A stretch of DNA of 64,000 nucleotides from Lycorma delicatula (Eukaryota; Arthropoda; Insecta; Hemiptera; Fulgoridae): positions 12,562,522 to 12,626,521 of the forward strand of contig NC_134465.1 in assembly GCF_047948215.1 (NCBI RefSeq), written 5' to 3'. Position 1 is the stretch's first letter. The number at the start of each line of letters is the position of its first letter. This document shows, one piece after another, positions 1-10,322 of the stretch. The position numbers and the translations under genes are program-made. The notes under the pieces were generated by a model, which was not told where the DNA came from, did no database searches, and worked only from the letters and a program-made list of their open reading frames with translations.

Positions 1-81
1 GTTTCTTCATCTATTTACCTAAAGACTATTCATGTATTTATATATTATAAATAATTAATTTTTTTTTTTTTTTTTTTGTCT

Positions 82-1356
82 TCAGTCATTTGACTGGTTT
101 GATGCAGCTCTCCAAGATTCCCTATCTAGTGCTAGTCGTTTCATTTCAGTATACCCTCTACACCCTACATCCCTAACAATTTGTTTTACATACTCCAAAA
201 GTGGCCTGCCTACACAATTTTTCCCTTCTACCTGTCCATCCAAAATTAAAGCGACTATTCCAGGATGCCTTAGTATGTGGCCTATAAGTCTGTCTCTTCT
301 TTTAACTATATTTTTCCAAATGCTTCTTTCTTCATCTATTTGCCGCAATACCTCCTCATTTGTCAGTTTATCCACCCATCTGATTTTTAACATTCTCCTA
401 TAGCACCACATTTCAAAAGCTTCTAACCTTTTCTTCTCAGATACTCCGATTGTCCAAGTTTCACTTCCATATAAAGCGACACTCCAAACATACACTTTCA
501 AAAATCTTTTCCTGACATTTAAATTAATTTTTGATGTAAACAACTTATATTTCTTACTGAAGGCTCGTTTAGCTTGTGCTATTCGGCATTTTATATCGCT
601 CCTGCTTCGTCCATCTTTAGTAATTCTACTTCCCAAATAACAAAATTCTTCTACCTCCATAATCTTTTCTCCTCCTATTTTCACATTCAGTGGTCCATCT
701 TTGTTATTTCTACTACATTTCATTACTTTTGTTTTGTTCTTGTTTATTTTCATGCGATAGTTCTTGCGTAGGACTTCATCTATGCCGTTCATTGTTTCTT
801 CTAAATCCTTTTTATTCTCGGCTAGAATTACTATATCATCAGCAAATCGTAGCATCTTTATCTTTTCACCTTGTACTGTTACTCCGAATCTAAATTGTTC
901 TTTAACATCATTAACTGCTAGTTCCATGTAAAGATTAAAAAGTAACGGAGATAGAGAACATCCTTGTCGGACTCCCTTTCTTATTATGGCTTCTTTCTTA
1001 TGTTCTTCAATTGCTACTGTTGCTGTTTGGTTCCTGTACATGTTAGCAATTGTTCTTCTATCTCTGTATTTGAACCCTAATTTTTTTAAAATGCTGAACA
1101 TTTTATTCCAGTCTACGTTATCGAATGCCTTTTCTAGGTCTATAAACGCCAAGTATGTTGGTTTGTTTTTCTTTAATCTTCCTTCTACTATTAATCTGAG
1201 GCCTAAAATTGCTTCCCTTGTCCCTATACTTTTCCTGAAACCAAATTGGTCTTCTCCTAACACTTCCTCCACTCTCCTCTCAATTCTTCTGTATAGAATT
1301 CTAGTTAAGATTTTTGATGCATGACTAGTTACAACTAATTGTTCTGTATTCTTCAC
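82..1356 (-). CDS. LINE ORF, 3' part: reverse transcriptase palm, thumb and C-terminal region
   Basis: This 424-residue frame begins inside RT. Visible motifs are SHASKILTRIL (near the start), QFGFRKSIGTREAI (about 38), AFIDLEKAFDNVDW (about 70), GVRQGCSLSPLLFNLY (about 128) and the catalytic FADDIVIL box (about 172). The thumb and the C-terminal tail (WTIGVSEKKRLEAFEMWCYRR, then a terminal RESWR) are typical of RTE/CFDP2-like LINEs. The nominal start Met is an artefact of the frameshift; the protein should continue from the upstream endonuclease frame. No stop codon interrupts either half, so the break looks recent, or a sequencing or assembly error. Confidence 0.88.
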   Translation of the reverse strand: MKNTEQLVVTSHASKILTRILYRRIERRVEEVLGEDQFGFRKSIGTREAILGLRLIVEGRLKKNKPTYLAFIDLEKAFDNVDWNKMFSILKKLGFKYRDRRTIANMYRNQTATVAIEEHKKEAIIRKGVRQGCSLSPLLFNLYMELAVNDVKEQFRFGVTVQGEKIKMLRFADDIVILAENKKDLEETMNGIDEVLRKNYRMKINKNKTKVMKCSRNNKDGPLNVKIGGEKIMEVEEFCYLGSRITKDGRSRSDIKCRIAQAKRAFSKKYKLFTSKINLNVRKRFLKVYVWSVALYGSETWTIGVSEKKRLEAFEMWCYRRMLKIRWVDKLTNEEVLRQIDEERSIWKNIVKRRDRLIGHILRHPGIVALILDGQVEGKNCVGRPLLEYVKQIVRDVGCRGYTEMKRLALDRESWRAASNQSND

Positions 1357-3103
1357 ATTTATCTGCCCCTGCTTTCTTTGGTATCATTACTATAACACTT
1401 TTTTTGAAGTCTGATGGAAATTCCCCTTTTTCATAAATATTACACACCAGTTTGTATAACCTATCAATCGCCTCCTCCCCTGCACTGCGCAGTAATTCTA
1501 CAGGTATTCCGTCTATTCCAGGAGCCTTTCTGCCATTTAAATCTTTTAATGCTCTCTTAAATTCAGATCTCAGTATTGTTTCTCCCATTTCATCCTCCTC
1601 AACTTCCTCTTCTTCCTCTATAAAACCATTTTCTAATTCATTTCCTCCGTATAACTCTTCAATATATTCCACCCATCTATCGACTTTACCTTTCGTATTA
1701 TATATAGGTGTACCATCTTTGTTTAACACATTATTACATTTTAATTTATGTACCCCAAAATTTTCCTTAACTTTCCTGTATGCTCCGTCTATTTTACCAA
1801 TGTTCATTTCTCTTTCCACTTCTGAACACTTTTCTTTAATCCACTCTTCTTTCGCCAGTTTGCACTTCCTGTTTATAGCATTTCTTAATTGCCGATAGTT
1901 CCTTTTACTTTCTTCATCACTAGCATTCTTATATTTTCTACGTTCATCCATCAGCTGCAATATATCGTCTGAAACCCAAGGTTTTCTACCAGTTCTCTTT
2001 ATTCCGCCTAAGTTTGCTTCTGCTGATTTAAGAATTTCCTTTTTAACATTCTCCCATTCTTCTTCTACATTTTCTATCTTATCTTTTTTACTCAGACCTC
2101 TTGCGATGTTCTCCTCAAAAATCTTCTTTACCTCCTCTTCCTCAAGCTTCTCTAAATTCCACCGATTCATCTGACACCTTTTCTTCAGGTTTTTAAACCC
2201 CAATCTACATTTCATTATCACCAAATTATGGTCGCTATCAATGTCTGCTCCAGGGTAAGTTTTGCAGTCCACGAGTTGATTTCTAAATCTTTGCTTAACC
2301 ATGATATAATCTATCTGATACCTTGCAGTATCGCCTGGCTTTTTCCAAGTGTATATTCTTCTATTATGATTTTTAAATTGGGTGTTGGCAATTACTAAAT
2401 TATACTTCGTGCAAAACTCTATAAGTCGGTCCCCTCTTTCATTCCTTTTGCCCAGCCCGTATTCACCCACTATATTTCCTTCCTTGCCTTTTCCAATGCT
2501 TGCATTCCAATCTCCAACTATTATTAAATTTTCATCTCCTTTTACGTGTTTAATTGCTTCATCAATCTCTTCGTATACACATTCTACCTCATCATCATCA
2601 TGGGCGCTTGTAGGCATATAGACGTTAACAATCGTTGTCGGTTTAGGTTTTGAATTTATCCTTATTACAATGACTCTATCGCTATGCGTCTTGAAATACT
2701 CCACTCTCCTCCCTATTTTCTTGTTCATCACGAAACCTACTCCTGCCTGCCCGTTATTTGACGCTGAGTTAATTACTCTAAAGTTACCCGACCAAAAGTC
2801 GCCTTCCTCTTCCCACCGAACCTCACTAATTCCTACTATATCCACATTCACCCTATCCATTTCCCTTTTTAAATTTTCTAGCCTACCAACCTTTTTTAAG
2901 CTTCTAACATTCCACGCTCCGACTCGTAGAATGTTATTTTTTACTTTTCTGGTGACCCCTTCCTTAGTAGTCCCCACCCGGAGATCCGAACGGGGGACTA
3001 TTTTACCTCCGGAATATTTTACCAAGGAAGGCGCCTCCATTATTGCTTTTGAAAATGCAGAGCCACATTTTCTTGGAAAAAAAAAACAGCTGTAGTTTTC
3101 CAT
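1325..3103 (-). CDS. LINE ORF, 5' part: APE-type endonuclease plus N-terminal RT
   Basis: This is a 592-residue frame. An exonuclease-endonuclease-phosphatase fold is indicated by GAWNVRSL (about residue 63), SEVRWEEEG (about 93), VGDWNASIG (about 195) and DSDHNLVIMK (about 290), which together give the expected Asn, Glu, Asp-x-Asn and Asp-His catalytic set. A basic, coiled linker follows (about 310-500), then the first RT blocks with RKAPGIDGIPVELL (about 530) and VIVMIPKK (near 575). The frame stops just after EYRTIS, where the RT should continue. The continuation is found one frame away in the adjoining ORF. In an intact element this domain nicks target DNA for target-primed reverse transcription. 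The first Met is used as start, but an internal Met about 22 residues in is equally possible. Confidence 0.9.
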   Translation of the reverse strand: MENYSCFFFPRKCGSAFSKAIMEAPSLVKYSGGKIVPRSDLRVGTTKEGVTRKVKNNILRVGAWNVRSLKKVGRLENLKREMDRVNVDIVGISEVRWEEEGDFWSGNFRVINSASNNGQAGVGFVMNKKIGRRVEYFKTHSDRVIVIRINSKPKPTTIVNVYMPTSAHDDDEVECVYEEIDEAIKHVKGDENLIIVGDWNASIGKGKEGNIVGEYGLGKRNERGDRLIEFCTKYNLVIANTQFKNHNRRIYTWKKPGDTARYQIDYIMVKQRFRNQLVDCKTYPGADIDSDHNLVIMKCRLGFKNLKKRCQMNRWNLEKLEEEEVKKIFEENIARGLSKKDKIENVEEEWENVKKEILKSAEANLGGIKRTGRKPWVSDDILQLMDERRKYKNASDEESKRNYRQLRNAINRKCKLAKEEWIKEKCSEVEREMNIGKIDGAYRKVKENFGVHKLKCNNVLNKDGTPIYNTKGKVDRWVEYIEELYGGNELENGFIEEEEEVEEDEMGETILRSEFKRALKDLNGRKAPGIDGIPVELLRSAGEEAIDRLYKLVCNIYEKGEFPSDFKKSVIVMIPKKAGADKCEEYRTISCN

Positions 3104-3371
3104 TGCTTTCAGCTGCGCAGTACTCAGAGGACTGAGTGATGTTGATATGGCCGTTTAAGTCATTGTGATTTACGCCCCTAACAACTACTGAAAGAGCTGC
3201 TGCCCTCTTTCAGGAATCATTCCTTAGTCTGGCTCTCAACAGATACCTCTCCGATATGGTTGCACCTTCGGTCCAGCTACTCTGTATCCCTGAGCACTCA
3301 AGCCCCCTCACCAACGGCAAGGTCTCATGATTCATAGAGGAGGAAAAAAAAAAAATAAAAAAATAATTAAT

Positions 3372-5870
3372 ATGGATTTTATTTAATCACATCTGTTTTT
3401 TGTTTTATAATTAATTTTATATTTTCTGTGATGTTGCTATAATAAATGTATTACCTACCACATTTCCCTTGAAACGTTTAAAAAAGCTAAATGCGAGGGC
3501 AATTTTTCATTTTTATTCATCGAGTAGCAGATATACCTACTTCTAATATAAGCTACAAAATGTATTATTATGTACTCATTAGAATAAAAAATATTTATTT
3601 ATTTCATAATCATACTTCAAATTTACTCCACATTTTGTTTTCCCTTAGATGATTATTATTATGTTTTCTTTTTTCAAGATATTGAGTAAACAATAAATTG
3701 CTTTATTAAAAAAAGAAAAATTTATGACATATTCTTGATTATTTAAAGAATTTTAAATCACATTCGTACTGATAAAACTTTAACAAGTTAATAGGTTTGA
3801 ATATTTTATTAAAAGTCAAACATGTGTATAGAACAAAAATCTATTAGAAAAAGTCATAAATATAAATTGATGTCTGTTATTTCTTTCCCAAGGTCATTTA
3901 TTTGTTTAGTCATTCATTTTCATAAATTGGGTGTCAGCCTATAGTACCTAGTATAAATATTTTTTTATTAATTTACATTCATAAGCCAATTAAGTTGAAA
4001 TGTTACATTATTTAAATAAATATTGCATTACTTTTAAATAAAATTAGACAAATCTTTGAAAGTAATTATTATTTATTAAAAATGATTATATAAATTATTT
4101 CCAATATTAAGCATACATTATATAACAGGTTAATATATAATTAATTAAGAAAAATCTTCTTTTCTGTTAAAAGAACTTCTCTTTATCTTCAACTTACTTG
4201 TAGACTGTTAACCATAAATATTTTCTGGTGCAACTGACTGCACAATCAAAAATCACCATTTTAGTATTGATTTTTCTTAAATTTCTCAACAGATGTCTTG
4301 TGCCTAAGTGAAATCCACCTGAAAAATTCTATTATCCTAGGATGAGAGGTTCAGATGATATAGTAATGAACCAGCGAGTGATATTTCATTTTCATATACT
4401 AAAAATAATTGTATGTTGAGTGCAGTGTATAAACTATGCATAATATGTGCTGCTATGCGTCGTATGTAAATGGAATTCTCAGGTGCAATTCTCATATGTT
4501 TCATTGTATTATAATTGTTAATTGTGTTATCGCTAACACGATCATATAGTCTAGTAATTTTTACGCTGGTTGATAATAAAATACCGAAAGAGTACATGAA
4601 TTTTTATTTTCTTTGAAATAAATTAGCTGCTGCCATCATTTTAACATTTCAAATACTTTTAGAAAGCTTTTAATATAACATAAGTGAATAAGTGGTATTC
4701 ATGTCTTAAACAAGATGAAATACCACTTGAATACCAAGACTTAGCTGATCTTAAACTGGCCAAATGATAAAAATGTTTAAAAAGCTTTTAAAGTAATTAA
4801 TGAAAGTTGTTGTCAAACCATTACTCAGATTTCTGAGACTACTGCATTTTGTTCTGGAGTTGATCTCATCAAATTTGAATGCAAGATTTTAAAATCAAAC
4901 ACATTTTGACAGAATATGTTCCAACTTTGTTCATAACGGGTAAAAAAAATTATTCTAGTGTTTCTCATAATTTGAGATAGCAGATTCAAAATGACTCGGT
5001 TTCTTTCTAAAGCTATCATTGGTGGTGATATTCAGTGTTGTGGTTATGAGTCAAAAAGGCTCAAGCACACATCATTCACCAGATATACTGAGTTCACCAA
5101 AACCCTATGCTATTTATTTTATTAAAATTAATAGAATCATGTCCAATGAATCTGTTGTTGCTGTGAATTAACAATTTTGTTTAAAGATCATGAAAAAATA
5201 ATGAAATACTGTTGAAATAAAAACCTACATAAACGGAGAAGTCATATTTGGATCCTTCACCACAACAATGTTCCCACCCAAATGGACTGAAATGTACAAG
5301 TTTTTAGTAGAAAAGGACATAACAGTCCTTTTCTATTCTCTTGACCCTCCATGCAAATTCCACTGTTTTTGCTTGTATGAGATCCTAGACAAAAGAGAAA
5401 TGTTTCACTACAGAAAATGAAAAAAAAAAATCCAGTTCACTTGTACAATATCAACACTAAAGACTTTCAGAAATGTTTCCAGTAGTGAAGAAAAAACTGG
5501 GGAAGTGTACAGATTCAAAAATTGAGTACCTACAAGAGACCAGAGTGGTAAGTATTATAAAACTGAGAGATTCAAAAGTCAATTCTGAATCTCTCCTCAT
5601 ATGCAAAGATATACTAAGTACATTCTAAAATTTCCCAGAACTGCTTCAAACAATCTAAAATACAAATTGTATTGAGGAAAATTTTGGTTTTTATATTGGA
5701 GGCACTCATAATTTCGTGTTTGTATGCAACAATACTAAAGCTTTTGTTTCACATTGTGTATGTCGCATTAAAAAATGTCAGCAATTCAAAAGTATAAAAA
5801 TATCAAATTTTACTTAAAATTCACTATCAGAGACATTAGTGTTGTCTGATCAAGCATCTGGAGAATCAAC
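3372..5870. other. No recognisable gene; A+T-rich intron or intergenic DNA
   Basis: Only short, low-complexity open frames occur on both strands. I see no splice-consistent exon, TIR pair or transposase motif. If the Ir93a-like gene continues leftward, this is part of a long intron; no exon encoding the second and third membrane segments of that receptor was found here. Confidence 0.5.
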
Positions 5871-5873
5871 AAT

Positions 5874-6900
5874 TTGAAGATGTGGTGGTTTACTATTTAC
5901 AGATGTGGATGCAGTGGTTTACAATTTGCATTAAGTGTTTTAGTGATAGTTGTGATGGTGTTGAACATGATGTACATAGGTTGCTCATCTGCCTTGATAG
6001 ATGAAGAAGATATCAAGCATGTTAAAAGTGTTTTAAGTGATATAAGAAAATCTGTTGAGGAAACAGCACAGCACCAATAGTTAGAATATCATTTGAAAGA
6101 AGCCACAGTACTCTCTATAATTACTTGAATATGCATCACATTTATCACACATTGTTCCAAAAATGCTGTCTGCAGATCAGAAATTAGATGACACTGGCAG
6201 AAGACTTCATCACTATGGTTAATGAAAGTTTTTGAGTAAGATCATAACAGTAGATAAGACAGGTTTTTTTTTTTTACATTTTGCAGACAAAACATCTATT
6301 CTCAGAGCAGAAATCAAATCATCTCTCCTATTAAAGAAGTTTTATTTGATAAGAGCAAAGGAAAGTTATGTTGGAAGTTAGTTTTTTTTACAGGATATCG
6401 TTCACTGCAAATTCATTCCTGACGGACAGACAATGAACAAGGAAATCTACATATATATCCTTCATCATTTACAGGATGCAGTTAGAATGAACCAATCTGG
6501 AAAATGGGAAACAAAGAACTAGATTCTTTTGCATGACAATGCATCAGCTCATCGATACACACTTAAGAGTACCTAGCACGACATATTGCAACAATTCTGG
6601 ACCATCCACTATACTCTCCCAACTTAGCATCACCTGATTTTTTTTGTTTCCTTGCTTGAAAAAATGTTCTGAAGGGGAAAAGATACAGAAACAATGATGA
6701 TGTGATGGCCAATGCAACAAAGAAGCTGAGAACAATATCTCAAAATGGATTCAACTAACATTTTCTACAACTTAACAAATATTGAGAAAACTTTGTAGCT
6801 GCTGAAGGAAATTACTTTAAGTAATCTTTTATAAAGTTTTTCATGTATGCAGTTTTTGAAAAATAAACTTATTCTGGGAACGTTTTTAAATTTCCTTGTA
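5874..6900 (+). mobile_element. Heavily decayed mariner-family transposase relic
   Basis: Across several frames the translation resembles a mariner transposase. Around 5996-6078 there is DEEDIKHVKSVLSDIRKSVE, like the linker after the first helix-turn-helix. Around 6408-6450 there is FIPDGQTMNKEIY. Around 6530-6553 there is LLHDNASAHR, carrying the second catalytic Asp region. Around 6600-6700 a degraded run follows that resembles the Tyr-Ser-Pro-Asp-Leu block and the third acidic residue. Around 6800-6830 the C-terminal AAEGNYF appears as a near match. Stops and shifts separate every block, so it is non-functional. No terminal inverted repeats were recognised. Confidence 0.6.
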
Positions 6901-7251
6901 TGTATATGCATATTGAGCCCTGATTCCATTGTTGAACTGTACAGTTCTACGTCATTCATCCATACCGTTCTGGGTTCAAATTCAATCAAGCTTTTATGAA
7001 CTGCAAATTTTTTTACTCAGTTCTATTTTTTATTATTTACATATCTGTGATCAGCTGTTGGCCTGTTATCTGTTGGGGAAATAAATATATTGATATTTTT
7101 CTAGATTTTTGGTTAAATTCCTTTTCAACCTTTGGGAATTATTAACAGTAGTTTTGCTTTATGGTGTTTCTTAGTACCATTTGTGGACCCTTTTAAGAAA
7201 ACCTTAAAAAACACCTCATTTCTTCATAAATAGTACTGATACCAATAAATA

Positions 7252-9992
7252 CAGTAAAACCTGAGTTAACAGAACCTGAATTTAACGGAATCCTGTCTCC
7301 AACGGAAAATTCCCCTGGCCCGTGAATTTTACCAAAGATATGATGTTAATTTTCCCTGAAATAACGAAAACCTGGTTGACGTGGAAACGGAAAAAATCTT
7401 TGCGTCGACGGAAACGTTTTTTTGAGAATCGTGTAGTTCTGTACTTTAAGCAAAAAAATACGTATACTCACTTAATCCCAAACGTAACGTACAGTACTAA
7501 ATTTTCCAACGATATAAAATAGAATACGTATACTGTACAGTACTATACATACTGTATACAGTATACTGTACTACACTATGTTACAAATTATCCTGCATAA
7601 ACAAAAATAAAAATTAGGTATTTCATAGTTGTAACTGATAAATTCAAAATTAACACTACATAAATGTTTACATTTTCAGTAACTCATCACCAATCATAAT
7701 AGGCAATGACAGACAGACAGAATGTTAAAACCTTGTACAAACGACGGCATCATCGCTGTTTTAGCTACTTACAGTAAACTTTACTAGCTTTTATGACTAC
7801 TCCCCTGTTAATCATAACTTAACACGCTCTCATCATTCGTTACATCGAATCACAATTTTTCTTTAAATTATGTAATGCCACTATATGTAACTTATCCATG
7901 TATCGTTTTTGTTCTTACAACAAAATCTTCTTTACTGTGCATGTGTTTGTGTATGTGTATGCATTTTTGTTTTCCATACATTCGCTGAATTTGTCATTTT
8001 AATTTTTTTATTTAACGGATCCATATTACGGTTCAGTACCTAAAGTTCAGAATTGTACAGTGCGATTGTTAGTTTAGTATGGCATCAAAAAAAGTTATGT
8101 TAGACTTAAATACAAAAATCAAAGAAATCGAAGCCAGAGAAAAAGGCAAACTGTCCATTAAAAACTTAGTATAAAAATTTGGTGTAGATAAAACTTAAAT
8201 CTATGAAATTTAAAAAAATAAAAAGTTAAAAACTTAATGGTTAAAAGGGAGCGGTTCAAATAAAAGGCATATGCTAAAAACTGGCAGCGAAGAAATTAAA
8301 AATATTGTTTGGGAATGGTTTGTGAGGGCGAGGGCGAGAAAGTTACCAATTTCAGGAGTAACTGTACAGCACCAAATAAAGGAATTTGCAAAAAAATAAG
8401 GTAGCACCAATTTCAGCGCTTCAAATGGTGGAATCGAAAGTTTTAAAATCCGGCATCAAATTGTTTTTAAAGAAATATGTGGCGAGACTGGAGATGTGTG
8501 TGACGAGACAGTAACTGACTGGCAAACAAAACTTGCTACTTTGACTGAATTATCAACCTAGAAATATTGCAAACCGGACTTTTTTATCATGCACTACCAA
8601 ATAAGACTCTTTACTTGAAAGAAGAGTCTTGTACAGGAGGGAAGCATTACAAGGAAAGGCAGTTTTTGTTTGCGGTTTTATGACAGGAGAACCGGAAAAC
8701 CCACTCATTATTGGAAAGGCTGATAAGCAGAGATATTTTAAAAATATTAATGAAGACAATCTTCCTGTAGTATGGAGATCCAACAAAAAATCATGGATGA
8801 CGTCGCATATTATGGAGAAATGGTGGTAGGGTTTAACCCAAGAATGAAATAGTAAAATAGACACATTCTTCTCTTTTTAAATAACGCCACATGTTATCCG
8901 GATATTGCATTAAACCATGTTAAATTAGCTTGGTTCCCACCAAATATGACAAGCGTTACCCAGCCTATGGACCAGGGTGTAATTAAATGTCTCAAATTAT
9001 ACTACTGTAGATTTTTAATGAAATCTCTGTTAGCAGCTACTGAAACGGCACGGTGAACTACTTAACTGACTAAATATATATATATATATCAGTGTTCGAC
9101 GCTATAATTTGGCTGTCACAAGCACTTAAATGCGTATCGGCAGAGACGGTTCAACACTGCTTCCAAAAAGTAAACTTTCAATTGGACTTGGCTACAGAAA
9201 CGGATCTTACGATGACATTTGATGACTTGCAAGAAGAACTGAACAGGGCGTCTTAGAAAAATATAATTGCTGGAGATTTAGTTAACGTGGACAACTTATA
9301 AGAGACCAAGGCGAACATAGAGAATATAGATGAATTTACTGACCACCATCGAGAGAAAACTGACGAAGACAAAAACAATTCCGATGACAAGGACCAAAAC
9401 AGTAACTCTACAACAGTTACAAACGATACAAAAAGTACATTATACAGTGCAGCAGTATTGGACCTATTAGACCTTCAGGAATTTTCACTTACAGCAAATG
9501 ATTCAGAGTTGTTTAACATAATTTATAAAGCCAGAATGTTGACAGAAAACAGAGTAGCAGAAAGTAAAAGTTCAGTACAAAAAAGAAAAAACAATTTTTT
9601 TCTTGTAATAAAGACTAAATAACAAAATGAACAGTAATAAAGTACCTGTAATAAAGTACCCAGTAATAAAGTGTATTAGTTTAAGGTACTGAAATTCATT
9701 ATTCTTCAAAATTATCAGTTCCTAAATTTAAGATTTTTTAAAATTAAAATATGAAAATTGTTCTACCATCCAGTATATTGTTCTGAACGTGCTAACATAA
9801 GATAGAAATTTTATGCTTACGAATTCGCTAATAAATTACTGCACAATCCAATGGGGTTCAGGTAAGTGCATTACCATATTTTTTTCTTTTTAGTTGTATA
9901 GTCCGGTAGTTCATCCCTGTATTCACCGGAATCCTGTTCACAACAGAAAATATTTTCAGTCCTGTGAAATTCCGTTAGCTCAGGTTTTACTT
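7252..9992 (+). mobile_element. Tigger/pogo-family DNA transposon, full span, inactivated
   Basis: The left end CAGTAAAACCTGAGTTAAC (7252) and the reverse complement of the right end (AAGTAAAACCTGAGCTAAC, ending 9992) form TIRs. Both are bounded by TA (7250-7251 and 9993-9994). Similarity between the ends extends inward for about 80 bases. The interior from 8079 to about 9621 encodes a broken CENP-B-like helix-turn-helix and DDE transposase on the plus strand. At about 2.74 kb the length is normal for Tigger elements. It sits between the window's leftmost Ir93a-like exon and the mariner relic. Confidence 0.9.
8079..9621 (+). pseudogene. Decayed Tigger/pogo transposase
   Basis: Translation starting at the ATG at 8079 gives MASKKVMLDLNTKIKEIE, a typical N-terminal CENP-B helix-turn-helix start, but stops follow within about 35 codons. 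The DDE region is visible at 8629-8829 (GKAVFVCGFMTGEPENPLII, then NLPVVWRSNKKSWMTS) and at about 8920-9000 (AWFPPNMTSVTQPMDQGVIK, the block with the second catalytic Asp). The tail near 9500-9560 has LFNIIYKARMLTENRV, as in other Tigger proteins. Several frameshifts and stops mean no active enzyme can be made. Confidence 0.85.
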
Positions 9993-10144
9993 TAATATTA
10001 AAAGAGCTAATCGTTCCATTAATAAAAATAAGTATTCTGCGCATGTGTGAATATACATGTATAAGAAAGAGAGAAATCTAAATGAGACCATATATTCTTG
10101 CTAATTATTGTGCTCAAAGATATTAAAATTTATTAAATAATTAC

Positions 10145-10322
10145 CAGTAATTGGATTCAAAGTTGAACCTTGTTTCATAAGTGCTCCATATACAAACCAC
10201 ATACAGTTAGACATTGGAAACCTTTTGCTCTGAGAACTATGACATAATTTATCTCTTAATCTTATTATTGCATACATTATCGGGCCAACTACTAGTAATG
10301 ATAATAATATTAACATCCACAC
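10145..10322 (-). CDS. Ir93a: Ir93a-like exon: first membrane segment and pore start
   Basis: The acceptor is TTTCCAG before GTG (10322) and the donor is G|GTAATT at 10144. It encodes VWMLILLSLLVVGPIMYAII, a hydrophobic first transmembrane helix. A basic cytoplasmic loop follows, then MWFVYGALMKQGSTLNPIT, the start of the re-entrant pore loop. It begins in phase 0 and ends in phase 1. No continuation exon is visible to the left. Confidence 0.92.

Larger units (their letters stand above)
49..3371 (-). mobile_element. Non-LTR retrotransposon (APE endonuclease + RT LINE), nearly full length, frameshifted
   Basis: The element is read on the minus strand: 5' leader about 3104-3342, endonuclease and start of RT at 1325-3103, rest of RT at 82-1356, and an A tail seen as a T run at about 60-77. 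An 11-bp direct repeat AAATAATTAAT flanks it at 49-59 and 3361-3371, which fits a target-site duplication. The two reading frames overlap near 1325-1356 in different frames where one continuous polyprotein is expected, so one indel appears to have broken the ORF. An extra A-rich run (about 3344-3360 on the plus strand) lies at the 5' end, which is unusual for a simple insertion. The protein resembles insect LINE proteins often labelled craniofacial development protein 2-like. It lies on the left, downstream side of the Ir93a-like exons, probably inside that gene's next intron. Confidence 0.93.

Noticed and set aside
986..1324. Plus-strand open frame within the LINE
   Set aside because: It is the antisense shadow of the RT coding sequence; no independent support.
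2670..3095. 141-residue plus-strand frame
   Set aside because: Shadow of the LINE endonuclease frame on the other strand.
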